Below, one piece after another: positions 1 through 6,662 of a stretch of DNA of 6,879 nucleotides. Location: contig JALWJR010000060.1 of NCBI GenBank assembly GCA_026996985.1, positions 5,705-12,583 of the forward strand. Reading direction: 5' to 3'. The stretch is from Candidatus Kaiserbacteria bacterium (GTDB taxonomy: Bacteria; Patescibacteriota; Minisyncoccia; Phycocordibacterales; UBA2100). Below the pieces are notes generated by a model that did no database searches, was not told the DNA's origin, and saw only the letters and a program-made list of their open reading frames with translations. The first letter of the stretch is position 1, and each line of letters opens with the position of its first letter. The translations under genes were made by a program, and so were the position numbers.

Positions 1-677
1 AGCAACAGTTGATACACGGAACGCTTGCCCCCTTTTCCTATTTTAATTTTTGCCAAAACTCTCTTGTACCACGATGGGCTTATTGTTATTTCAATTTTTT
101 TGTCTTTTGCAATGCCTTTTGTTGGTGAAAACATACTTTTCGTTTTGTTGTTTTCCTTGCCGTTTTCCAAACGCATTGTTTTGCCGAGTTTGTTTTTTGA
201 ATATATAGGCGTGAAACTCAACAGCTCCCAAGGAGCCGGCTCTTTAAGCGTAATCGTCAAGATATTTCTTCCTCCTTTTTGAGATATCGCCACACTGTCT
301 ACAAACTCCGGAGTTCCGCTTATATCATAAAAAGTATTGTATATATTGCGTAATTCCGGATTCTCCGACATGTAAGTTTCCAAGTTCTCTTTTATGTCTT
401 CGGGAATATCTTTTTTATTTTTGAAAAAACCGAGCAGTTTTATAAACGCCGCTTTTTTTATTTTTTCATTTCTTTGACAGTTCAATGTTGTCTGCAACTG
501 CTGAGTTGTGCTTAACTTGCTCAAATCGCTCGGAGAGGATATTGCATAAGAGTTGTAAGCGCATTTGAAAACTCCAAACAAAAGATGACCGGCAACAACG
601 GCAAGCGCTAAAGCAACAACAAGATAAGCTTTTTTGCTTGCGTTAATTTTTGTTTTTATTTTTTTATAAATATTCAT
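1..677 (-). CDS. Membrane-anchored protein of unknown function (C-terminus beyond window)
   Basis: The frame is open from an ATG at 677 to the left edge, giving 225 complete codons with no stop, so the gene is partial at its 3' end. The N-terminus is short and lysine-rich (residues 1-16), followed by one hydrophobic segment at about 18-37 and then a hydrophilic remainder. This predicts a single-pass protein with the N-terminus inside and a bulk extracytoplasmic domain. Two cysteines (C39, C67) lie just outside the membrane. Residues 124-205 alternate in a way that suggests beta structure. I recognise no family motif. It starts 16 bp after the stop of the secreted metalloprotease and has no strong ribosome binding site (upstream reads ATCATTGGCTT), which fits cotranscription and possible translational coupling. 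A role beside the protease is inferred from position only. The reading frame is well supported; the function is unknown. Confidence 0.82.
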   Translation of the reverse strand, partial: MNIYKKIKTKINASKKAYLVVALALAVVAGHLLFGVFKCAYNSYAISSPSDLSKLSTTQQLQTTLNCQRNEKIKKAAFIKLLGFFKNKKDIPEDIKENLETYMSENPELRNIYNTFYDISGTPEFVDSVAISQKGGRNILTITLKEPAPWELLSFTPIYSKNKLGKTMRLENGKENNKTKSMFSPTKGIAKDKKIEITISPSWYKRVLAKIKIGKGGKRSVYQLL

Positions 678-693
678 AAGCCAATGATAAATT

Positions 694-3600
694 TTAATCG
701 GGTGTTACGCACGAATCTTCTCCGTCAAGCTCTATTCCGTGATGCTCAAGGAGTCTAATCAGCTCTTCCCTGCTCCAGCCCGGGGATTTATCAACAAGAC
801 CGCCCCCCTCCTCAAGCAGAAGTTCGCATACATCCGGCGCATCTTCCAGCCCCAAGAAATCATTGTCCGCCGCATCATCCAAAGCATAAAGTATTTTAGC
901 AAGCATCTCTTTTCCCGTAATGCTTGCGGAGTTTTTATCATGCGCCTCGCCCGCCACATAGTTTGGCCAACCGACAGTGTCAACCAAATCCCACAAGGTG
1001 GAGGCGGTACTGATTTCATAAGCGCTGTTCCATCTGTCTTTGAGCCTAACTCTGGTTATTCTTCCCGTGTCAGGATCCCTTACGACACACCTGTTTTCAG
1101 GCGCTTCTATCATATCCCAAGGATCCACATGCGAGACGGTACTCGGTTTGTATGTTTCTTTATTTCGCAACAGATAAAGTACCGTAGAGGCAAAGAAATC
1201 TGCAAACCCCTCATTAAATGCCGTTTCTTCATCTATAAATTCACTGCATAGATTGTGAGGACCTCCGCTTGTATCCAGAGTCGCCAGCACATCTTGTATG
1301 TAATGGCCGTACTCGTGAATGATAGTTTTATCATTGTAAGCAAAATCTATACCTGACCCGACCTCATCTGCAAGTTTGATCGTATTGTCACTACCCGAGT
1401 ATCTTGCCCAATCCTCATAAGGGTACAAGACATCCAACCTTGCAATACTTTCATCGAAAGAGTCGCCAATCTCTTCCAGTAAGTAATTGCGCGTTTGCCT
1501 TAATACATCTATGATGTTAAATAACTGGGCTCCACCGGTAATTCTTTTGTCAGGTGTTCCGCAGAAAGCTCCCGTTTGATATTCCCAAGATTCAAGTTGC
1601 GGCTCCATATCGGGATAAATGCGTATACTGTCAAAAAGCACAGACCCTCTCTCCGGGGTGATAATTTGATCTTTGCTTACAAATGCAACATAAGTGTTGC
1701 AGCCGTCATCTTCAAGCAAAGCTCTTGCCGCTGAGTTTCTTGGGTACACTCTTATCGCATACTTCTCTCCCGAACTGCGACTTATCTCAAACCTAAAATT
1801 ACCATTATCATCGGTAACGGTGCGAGCGATGATATTTGCGTCAGGGTCATGGCGCTTGCTCCACTTCACCAACTGAACCGGCACATTAACCACAGGGTTA
1901 AATCTTTCGGAATTTATATCAATTACCCATATGTCTCCACGACCTGTAGGATTCGGCATCGGTGTAAGATCGTAGTCTGCATATTCAAGCTTTCCCGCAA
2001 TTTCAAAGCGATCCACAGAAGGGCACGGACCTCCTGTGTCAATATCTGTCTCTCCTTGGTTTCGTATCCCGTCATCACAGCGCGGAGGCAAGCATTTTCC
2101 GTCTCTGCAAGTGCCGGGTCTGCAACTTATTTGTGTCTCGCGTATGGGACTGTCTGACAACGCTCCCGTTGTGCTTGCAACCGTGTACTCTTTTAAAGTG
2201 ACAGCATCCACACAAGAGTCTTGCGCCAAAGCGTTTGCCTGTTGCAAAGACTCAAGCGCGCCCTCCCACACCTTATTTACAATGTATCCTTTTTGACTTG
2301 GATTGTTACCTCCGTCTGTATCCACAGGCAAAACACACGCGCCGTTTTCACAACCATTCTCGCATTCTATGCGTTCTCTGGTTGCAACAACTCTTGTTCC
2401 GTTACTTTCATTGAACTGCTCTTTGGACTCTTCGGAAAAAACAGCTTCAGATAAAACAGAAGAGTTTTCACAATAGTCAGCCATCGTCGTCCAACCACCG
2501 GTACCAAAGAGTTTTAGAGCGGTATATCCTTTCACATATGGTTCTTTGCCTCCGTCACTCTCCGGCAAAACACACGCGCCGTCTACGCAAGATGTGGGAT
2601 TATAAATAGTACCCTCTACCGGTTTAAACAAACATTTTGCTTCCTTGAAAATAGGGTTGCCGTCTCTGTCGGTTCCGACAACTTCGTTTATGTGGGTGCT
2701 TATGCGATCTACCGTTCTGCAAAAATCCGTTGCCACCGGCTCACAGCGTGACACGGCGCGCTTCTGGCCTCTGAGCAGTCCTCGCTCGCGCAACCAACCC
2801 AAAACACCCGTTGTATCATCTTCCAAAAAGACCTTTTCTCTGTACATTGTTTTTTTGGTGAAATAATCTTTCTCTGCGTTTTTTATACCACAACCGTACT
2901 CGTCAACTTTATCATAAAAATCAGAAACAATGCCATCGTATTGAAATTCATTTCTGCTCAAGCAAGAATACTCTATCCGTCCGGCATCAATGGTGACGCC
3001 TTCGTTTTCCGCCAAAACAAGCGGATCGCACAAATCGCAAGCGTTTCCAACTCCGTCTCCGTCATAATCTAACTGATCTGGATTGGGGTCATTAGGACAG
3101 TCGTCCAAAGCGTCGGGAATTTCATCACCATCCGAATCTTTAAATCTGTTTGCAGTGGCAAGATTTGAAAGATTGCGCCCTTTTGCAGACGAAGCCACAT
3201 TATCCGGTACACTCACAACGACTCTTTGGTTATTTGAAATTCTACCTAATTCTTCCTTTGCGCGGTCGTTAAAAACTTTTGTAGCATCCGGTTTTTCACT
3301 CGGTTTTACTTCGCTTTTATCGTCTTTGTCGTCTTTTTCTTTGGCGGCCTCTTCCTTTTTTTCTTTAACAAAATCAAAAAGCCGTGAGTTTTGGTCTTTG
3401 CTGCTACTTTGAGCTTGCTCCTGATTTGATTGTGAGTTTGAGTTATCTGTTTGATTATTATCTTGACTGTCGTCTTTGCTGTCGCACACATCACCTATTC
3501 CGTCACCGTCAGTATCTTTTTGGTCGGGATTTGGATTATTGGGACAGTTGTCTTTGTCATCTTCCACTTGATCTTTATCTGTGTCTGTAAAGCTGTCACA

Positions 3601-4245
3601 CGCGTCACCCAGTCCGTCTTGGTCTTTATCGTTTTGTTTCGGGTTATAAATTTTGGGACAGTTATCTTTTTGATCTTCTATTCCGTCTTGGTCCGAGTCA
3701 ATAATTTTTGGTTTATCACTTACTTTAAAACTGCATCCTCCCCAACCTGATGGACCGTAATAATCTTTAAAGGTTGGAGTAAAAGAAGAAAAACTTCCGC
3801 TTATTCCGGAGACCACAAGAATGTTGTAAGAAGGATATATTATCCAGTACCCCGGATTGTCAATTTTTATTTGATAACTTGCCGTAATGGCTGTTTTTGG
3901 ATCAAATTTACTCTGCTTTACAAGCGCGCCACTTTTGTCCAAGCCGTTTTCTTTTGTCCCAAATTCTACGAAAACACCATCTTTACCTAAAAGATAAGGG
4001 TTTTGATGTGCATTCTCCAGAGTAAAGTTTACCTGCACCACATCGCCTACTTCAACATCGCCCCCGTTTTCATCAACAACGGAAAATTTACTTAAAATAA
4101 CATCATGTTGTGAAGAGGTCGGCTTTACAATACCACATAACCCAATCTGCTTTGCAATCGTTTGGTTGAGAAAACCCAAAAATACGAAAAATTGTAATGA
4201 TGTTACTAAAAATAATCCTATTTTAAAATTAATCTTTAATAACAT
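694..4245 (-). CDS. Secreted multidomain zinc metalloprotease with thrombospondin type 3 repeats
   Basis: Predicted exported endopeptidase of 1183 residues. Residues 1-31 form a signal peptide (hydrophobic core about 10-25, likely cleavage after TIA). Residues 45-175 look like a beta-sandwich. Thrombospondin type 3 calcium-binding repeats lie at 183-217, 221-255 and 370-404. A Gln/Ser/Asn/Asp then Lys/Glu-rich linker occupies about 256-335. Cys-rich modules follow at 553-577, 632-657 and 713-740, the last ending in a GETDIDTGGPCP motif. A carboxypeptidase-regulatory-like beta domain is at about 785-835. The C-terminal catalytic domain has H977-E978-Y-G-H981 and, 35 residues after H977, NEGFAD with E1012 as probable third zinc ligand and D1016; the E/D spacing resembles thermolysin-type gluzincins. 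STLWDLVD at 1082-1089 recalls the C-terminal half of such proteases. There is no C-terminal membrane segment, sorting signal or LPXTG, so it is probably released or held non-covalently. The substrate is unknown and the exact peptidase family is not assigned. It is probably cotranscribed with the gene ending the window at left. Confidence 0.9.
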   Translation of the reverse strand: MLLKINFKIGLFLVTSLQFFVFLGFLNQTIAKQIGLCGIVKPTSSQHDVILSKFSVVDENGGDVEVGDVVQVNFTLENAHQNPYLLGKDGVFVEFGTKENGLDKSGALVKQSKFDPKTAITASYQIKIDNPGYWIIYPSYNILVVSGISGSFSSFTPTFKDYYGPSGWGGCSFKVSDKPKIIDSDQDGIEDQKDNCPKIYNPKQNDKDQDGLGDACDSFTDTDKDQVEDDKDNCPNNPNPDQKDTDGDGIGDVCDSKDDSQDNNQTDNSNSQSNQEQAQSSSKDQNSRLFDFVKEKKEEAAKEKDDKDDKSEVKPSEKPDATKVFNDRAKEELGRISNNQRVVVSVPDNVASSAKGRNLSNLATANRFKDSDGDEIPDALDDCPNDPNPDQLDYDGDGVGNACDLCDPLVLAENEGVTIDAGRIEYSCLSRNEFQYDGIVSDFYDKVDEYGCGIKNAEKDYFTKKTMYREKVFLEDDTTGVLGWLRERGLLRGQKRAVSRCEPVATDFCRTVDRISTHINEVVGTDRDGNPIFKEAKCLFKPVEGTIYNPTSCVDGACVLPESDGGKEPYVKGYTALKLFGTGGWTTMADYCENSSVLSEAVFSEESKEQFNESNGTRVVATRERIECENGCENGACVLPVDTDGGNNPSQKGYIVNKVWEGALESLQQANALAQDSCVDAVTLKEYTVASTTGALSDSPIRETQISCRPGTCRDGKCLPPRCDDGIRNQGETDIDTGGPCPSVDRFEIAGKLEYADYDLTPMPNPTGRGDIWVIDINSERFNPVVNVPVQLVKWSKRHDPDANIIARTVTDDNGNFRFEISRSSGEKYAIRVYPRNSAARALLEDDGCNTYVAFVSKDQIITPERGSVLFDSIRIYPDMEPQLESWEYQTGAFCGTPDKRITGGAQLFNIIDVLRQTRNYLLEEIGDSFDESIARLDVLYPYEDWARYSGSDNTIKLADEVGSGIDFAYNDKTIIHEYGHYIQDVLATLDTSGGPHNLCSEFIDEETAFNEGFADFFASTVLYLLRNKETYKPSTVSHVDPWDMIEAPENRCVVRDPDTGRITRVRLKDRWNSAYEISTASTLWDLVDTVGWPNYVAGEAHDKNSASITGKEMLAKILYALDDAADNDFLGLEDAPDVCELLLEEGGGLVDKSPGWSREELIRLLEHHGIELDGEDSCVTPD
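2275..2589 (-). repeat. Tandem Cys-rich DGG…KGY modules inside the protease
   Basis: Two in-frame modules, at residues 553-577 and 632-657, share the pattern CxxGACVLPxxxDGGxxPxxKGY. On the plus strand an identical 19-nt word, ggcaaaacacacgcgccgt, occurs at 2327-2345 and 2564-2582, exactly 237 nt (79 codons) apart, with further shared stretches nearby. That points to internal duplication rather than chance. A shorter relative (CRDGKCLPP) follows at residues 713-721. Such modules are common in extracellular proteins of CPR bacteria and archaea; their role is unknown. Confidence 0.75.
3034..3138 (-). repeat. Thrombospondin type 3 repeat 3, detached from the first two (coding)
   Basis: Encodes residues 370-404 (DSDGDEIPDALDDCP through DYDGDGVGNACD). 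It is separated from repeat 2 by about 114 residues, most of them low-complexity and charged. It is immediately followed by a Cys-rich segment (CDLCDP). Confidence 0.88.
3481..3585 (-). repeat. Thrombospondin type 3 repeat 2 (coding)
   Basis: Encodes residues 221-255. It has the same 35-residue period as repeat 1, with DTDKDQVED, DNCPNNPNPDQ and DTDGDGIGDVCD. The first loop replaces the usual glycine (DQDG) with DKDQ, so that calcium loop may bind less tightly. This last point is inference. Confidence 0.88.
3595..3699 (-). repeat. Thrombospondin type 3 repeat 1 (coding)
   Basis: Encodes residues 183-217 of the protease. It begins DSDQDGIED, continues through DNCP and ends DGLGDACD, the alternating Asp pattern and paired cysteines of calcium-binding thrombospondin type 3 repeats. 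It lies four residues before repeat 2. Confidence 0.88.
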
Positions 4246-4272
4246 ATACTACTTTATATAAAAGTAGCATAT
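4244..4272. promoter_or_regulatory. Interrupted palindrome abutting the metalloprotease start codon
   Basis: CTACTTT (4249-4255) and AAAGTAG (4261-4267) form a perfect 7-bp inverted repeat around a 5-nt ATATA spacer. Four more pairs (ATAT on each side) follow after one mismatch. The inner half of the palindrome covers the weak purine-rich stretch before the ATG at 4245. It could be a regulator's operator overlapping the candidate promoter, or, if transcribed, a hairpin covering the ribosome binding region. The inverted repeat is plain; its function is inference. Confidence 0.4.
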
Positions 4273-4289
4273 AGAAAAGTAAAACTCAA
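4261..4289 (-). promoter_or_regulatory. Candidate promoter of the metalloprotease gene
   Basis: Read on the minus strand, TTGAGT (4289-4284) is followed after 17 nt by TACTTT (4266-4261), which would place the transcript start within about 20 nt of the ATG. A second pairing, TTGAAT (4299-4294) with TTCTAT (4276-4271), also has a 17-nt spacer. Both are imperfect matches in AT-rich DNA, so the choice is uncertain. Confidence 0.25.
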
Positions 4290-4755
4290 CTTTATTCAAG
4301 GTAATAAAAGAAGGTTATGCTGCTCGCAAAACCCTTTATGGGCAATGTTGACACCCCTGGATGCAGCATCACAGGCATTTGAGTGCATATTATCATAACA
4401 TCAACACACATAATCTGCTTGTACGGCGTACAATGTAGATCTCTTGGAGTATAACCTGGAGAATTTACTGAACACACTGAACGACTGACTAACTTCTTAC
4501 AGTGAAACTCATTTAAACAACCATTGTTTTTCTGAGGATTTTACTTTCACCTGTATTTTGGTTGCCGGAAGTATCGTAGGACAATGAACATAACAATACA
4601 AAATGATTCAATTACCAATGTGACACAGTTAGCGCCATTAATCTTGGGATATTACTCCTCATCTTGAGGAAGTGCTCCTGTTGTTTCTGTTTCGTGTCGT
4701 TAACTTCCCGCCCAGGCAATGTAGGTAAGTATATAAATAAAACGTTGCAAAGCTA
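4273..4755. other. Long intergenic stretch without a recognisable gene
   Basis: About 480 bp between the PIN-domain gene and the metalloprotease promoter. Open frames on both strands are short (61 codons from a GTG at 4477 on the minus strand; 27 codons from an ATG at 4584 on the plus strand) and show no ribosome binding site or familiar motif. I see no tRNA T-loop signature, rRNA segment or transposase remnant. It holds small inverted repeats at 4419-4433 (TTGTAC-GGC-GTACAA) and 4656-4670 (TCCTCA-TCT-TGAGGA), and the larger hairpin at 4499-4554 listed separately. No T-run follows these stems on the minus strand, so none is a clear terminator of the PIN gene. It could be a decayed gene, a small-RNA locus or an untranslated region. 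Confidence 0.5.
4499..4554. other. Nested imperfect hairpin in the intergenic region
   Basis: Three stems are nested around one centre: ACAG-TGAAA (4499-4507) with TTTCA-C-CTGT (4545-4554, one bulged base), CTCA (4508-4511) with TGAG (4533-4536), and AAACAA (4515-4520) with TTGTTT (4524-4529) around a CCA loop. The shared centre makes chance less likely than for isolated stems. It may be a structured RNA element or a small palindromic repeat unit. It has no flanking T-run or gene, so its function is unassigned. Confidence 0.35.
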
Positions 4756-5988
4756 TTATTTGTACATAAACTTGTCTATGAATCTTAATTTCAAGCTACG
4801 CAAAAAAAACATTATTTCGGAAATTAACCAATCGAAATACCTTAACTTAACAAAGCCAACAAAATGGTTTGGGTTATTACTGCGTTCGTATTTTGCATAA
4901 ACGCATATCTGTTCGTGCACCTTAACTGACACCTTAGTGTATCGGTGTATAATCGCTTTTTTCTTAACCCTCAACTTAATAGTTTTTTCCCCGGGTAATG
5001 GGGGCCAAAATATATAACCAATCCATGCTCCCATGAAGTCATTTTTTGTAAATGGACAATGGCAATTACCATGAGATGCCATGAATAATTGCCTAATGCT
5101 TTCATTAAAATAAAAATCAAACGAATAAAATTTTTGCTCTGTTACATCCCAAAATTTTATATTGGTTCTAATATCCCCCTTGACCCTATTCGTTCTAAAT
5201 ATTGACTCAAGGTATCTCTTATAATGTGTACTAGCTTCTTCGAAATCTATATAGATAGTAAGTTTTTTGTTTCTTAATTGTAAATCAACCAAATCCTGTC
5301 GTGACAATTTATCAAGAATCATATATTTAAATACAATCTCTTGCACATTTGCAGAAATCCAATTAAACATTAATTGCAAAAAATCCGAATCTGCAGTTAA
5401 TATATCCACATCTTTTTTGTTAAAAAATGAATGTAATTGTATTAGTGAGATAGTCCTGGCATCATTTAAAAAGTTCTTATTACTAAACGCATCTTTCTTT
5501 TTCTTTTTAAAATGCTTTCTTTTTAATGTTTTCAATTTTTTCTGCCAGTCAGTTGGTGATGGTATATGTTTTTTAATTTCTTCATCTTCAATATCCATAT
5601 ATTTAACATGACTTTTTCTTATTTCATCAAATAATCCGCTGTATCTATCTGGGTCACCTCTTTTAAGGTATGTGATCATCTCCAGCCATAATGTTTCCGA
5701 CCAAACAACCGCTGGATTTGCCGCATCAGCGATATATTTGTAATACAATGGGCAAGTCATTGGATATAAGTTAAACAAATCCTCAAAAGTTAAGGTTTTA
5801 TGTTGCACATTGAATACTCTTTGCTTCCCTATGGAAATCAGATGTTTTGTTTCCCTTTCTACTGGCTCTGTAATATATACAGATTTATCTTTGAAATCGT
5901 ACGCGCTTAAACGCCCATCTGATGTTCCATCATCGGAAATTACAAAGTTTGTATCCAAAAACACATCTGGTTTTTGTTTTTTAACCAT
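4756..5988 (-). CDS. PIN-domain predicted nuclease with unknown C-terminal region
   Basis: This is a 410-residue cytoplasmic protein with no signal peptide or clear membrane segment. The PIN nuclease fold is shown by DVFLDTNFVI at the N-terminus (D12), an acidic site in EPVERE (E44 or E46), NDARTISLIQL (D176) and the classic DILTADSDF (D200, D202). Together these form the acidic metal-binding site typical of PIN ribonucleases. The spacing between the second and third acids is long, about 130 residues. It includes a very basic stretch at 151-165 (KLKTLKRKHFKKKKK) that could contact nucleic acid. Residues about 225-410 match nothing I recognise and include SHGNCHCPF at 305-313, a possible Cys/His metal site. 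Most PIN toxins are about 130-150 residues, so this is not a simple VapC toxin, and no antitoxin-sized gene is adjacent. Its sampled DNA is more AT-rich than the protease gene, consistent with separate acquisition. The ATG at 5988 has no good Shine-Dalgarno sequence. RNA decay, defence or stress roles are all possible. Confidence 0.85.
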   Translation of the reverse strand: MVKKQKPDVFLDTNFVISDDGTSDGRLSAYDFKDKSVYITEPVERETKHLISIGKQRVFNVQHKTLTFEDLFNLYPMTCPLYYKYIADAANPAVVWSETLWLEMITYLKRGDPDRYSGLFDEIRKSHVKYMDIEDEEIKKHIPSPTDWQKKLKTLKRKHFKKKKKDAFSNKNFLNDARTISLIQLHSFFNKKDVDILTADSDFLQLMFNWISANVQEIVFKYMILDKLSRQDLVDLQLRNKKLTIYIDFEEASTHYKRYLESIFRTNRVKGDIRTNIKFWDVTEQKFYSFDFYFNESIRQLFMASHGNCHCPFTKNDFMGAWIGYIFWPPLPGEKTIKLRVKKKAIIHRYTKVSVKVHEQICVYAKYERSNNPNHFVGFVKLRYFDWLISEIMFFLRSLKLRFIDKFMYK

Positions 5989-6014
5989 ATATTCTAGTAT
6001 ATCTCATGTATTTC

Positions 6015-6029
6015 CATATTAAAAATATG
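6015..6029. promoter_or_regulatory. Short palindrome overlapping the PIN-gene promoter
   Basis: CATATT (6015-6020) and AATATG (6024-6029) are perfect inverted arms around AAA. The site coincides with the candidate -10 of the PIN-domain gene, where a repressor could act. Six-base AT-rich palindromes arise easily by chance, so this is only a suggestion. Confidence 0.25.
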
Positions 6030-6046
6030 ATAAATGTGACGGACAA
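6018..6046 (-). promoter_or_regulatory. Candidate promoter of the PIN-domain gene
   Basis: On the minus strand TTGTCC (6046-6041) and TTTAAT (6023-6018) are 17 nt apart, about 30 nt upstream of the ATG. The -10 element lies inside the palindrome at 6015-6029. A different -10 (TATACT, just upstream of the ATG) lacks a fair -35. The match is moderate and the region is AT-rich. Confidence 0.28.
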
Positions 6047-6099
6047 AAATTTGAGCTTAAAAATTTACAGTAATAACATTTTTTGATCATTATATACTT

Positions 6100-6126
6100 A
6101 AAAACCCCAATGTCGTTACGCTGAGG
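6100..6126 (-). terminator. Candidate intrinsic terminator after the copper gene pair
   Basis: On the minus strand CCTCA (6126-6122) can pair with TGGGG (6109-6105), with one G-U pair, across a 12-nt loop, and is followed directly by five T (6104-6100). It lies 15 bp beyond the DUF411 stop. The stem is short, so termination may be weak, but the position between two transcription units is sensible. Confidence 0.4.
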
Positions 6127-6140
6127 ATTATAAATAAACT

Positions 6141-6641
6141 TTACCTTTCCGCGTAAAGTTTTGTCTCTCCACTTTTGTCAAAAGAATAAACCCGGAAAGT
6201 TTCGGTTTTTGGACCCGGCATGCCCGGCGATCCGATAGGCATACCCGGCAGTGTTATCCCGTAAACACTTTTATCGGCGACAAATTTCTCAAATACATCA
6301 AGGGGAACATGGCCTTCTGAGACCCTGCCATCCGGCAAGACGATACTGTGGCAACTCTCTTTGTTTTTAGGAATACCAAGTTCTTCTTTTTTCATCGCCA
6401 ACTGGCGGGTTTTTTTCGCCTCAACTTCATAACCGAGTTTTTCCAACTCTTCTTCATAAAGCCCGCAACATCCGCAAGTGGGACTTTTGTACATTACAAG
6501 TTCTGCTTTGTAATTTTTTTCTTCTATTTTAGCTTTATTGTTTGGAGTGTTATTTGTCGTAAAGAACACTCCCGCCCCAAGCGTAAGTAACGTAAAAGTT
6601 ACCATTGCCACAAATTTTTTATTTATCATTTTATTTTTCAT
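6141..6641 (-). CDS. DUF411-family periplasmic or membrane-anchored copper-binding protein
   Basis: A 166-residue protein. Residues 8-28 are hydrophobic after a basic start and act as a signal peptide or N-terminal anchor. The mature part matches the DUF411 family: YKSPTCGCCGLYEEEL at 51-66 (C56, C58, C59), a CHS at 97-99, SEGHVPLDVFEKF at 108-120 (H111), and the hallmark LPGMPIGSPGMPG at 131-143 (M134, M141). The Cys, His and Met groups are soft-metal ligands. DUF411 proteins are regularly found in copper or heavy-metal resistance clusters, though their exact mechanism is not settled. The gene begins 21 bp after the stop of the multicopper oxidase fragment, so the two are probably one operon. 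The ATG at 6641 is preceded by AAATGAGAT, a weak, very close Shine-Dalgarno; an ATG four codons later (6629) is a possible alternative. Family assignment is firm; metal specificity is inferred. Confidence 0.92.
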   Translation of the reverse strand: MKNKMINKKFVAMVTFTLLTLGAGVFFTTNNTPNNKAKIEEKNYKAELVMYKSPTCGCCGLYEEELEKLGYEVEAKKTRQLAMKKEELGIPKNKESCHSIVLPDGRVSEGHVPLDVFEKFVADKSVYGITLPGMPIGSPGMPGPKTETFRVYSFDKSGETKLYAER

Positions 6642-6662
6642 ATCTCATTTATTATTTATAAT

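Noticed and set aside
739..1251. 170-codon plus-strand frame opposite the protease catalytic region
   Set aside because: Lies wholly inside a strongly supported gene on the other strand, and its translation resembles no protein family. It is an antisense shadow.
4292..4477. 61-codon minus-strand frame starting with GTG
   Set aside because: No ribosome binding site and no recognisable motif, and its end overlaps the candidate promoter of the protease. It is likely a chance frame in non-coding DNA.
4584..4667. 27-codon plus-strand frame in the intergenic region
   Set aside because: Too short, with no clear ribosome binding site and no family resemblance. The open stretch extends only about 43 codons between stops.
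4656..4670. TCCTCA-TCT-TGAGGA stem as a terminator for the PIN gene
   Set aside because: There is no T-run after the stem on the minus strand and it lies about 90 bp beyond the stop, so it cannot be called an intrinsic terminator.
4246..4755. CRISPR array or tRNA gene in the gene-free stretch
   Set aside because: No regularly spaced repeat and no cloverleaf or T-loop signature could be found on either strand by reading.
4756..5988. PIN-domain gene as a VapC toxin of a toxin-antitoxin pair
   Set aside because: The protein is about three times too long and no small antitoxin gene lies directly upstream or overlapping; the upstream gene is DUF411, behind a candidate terminator.
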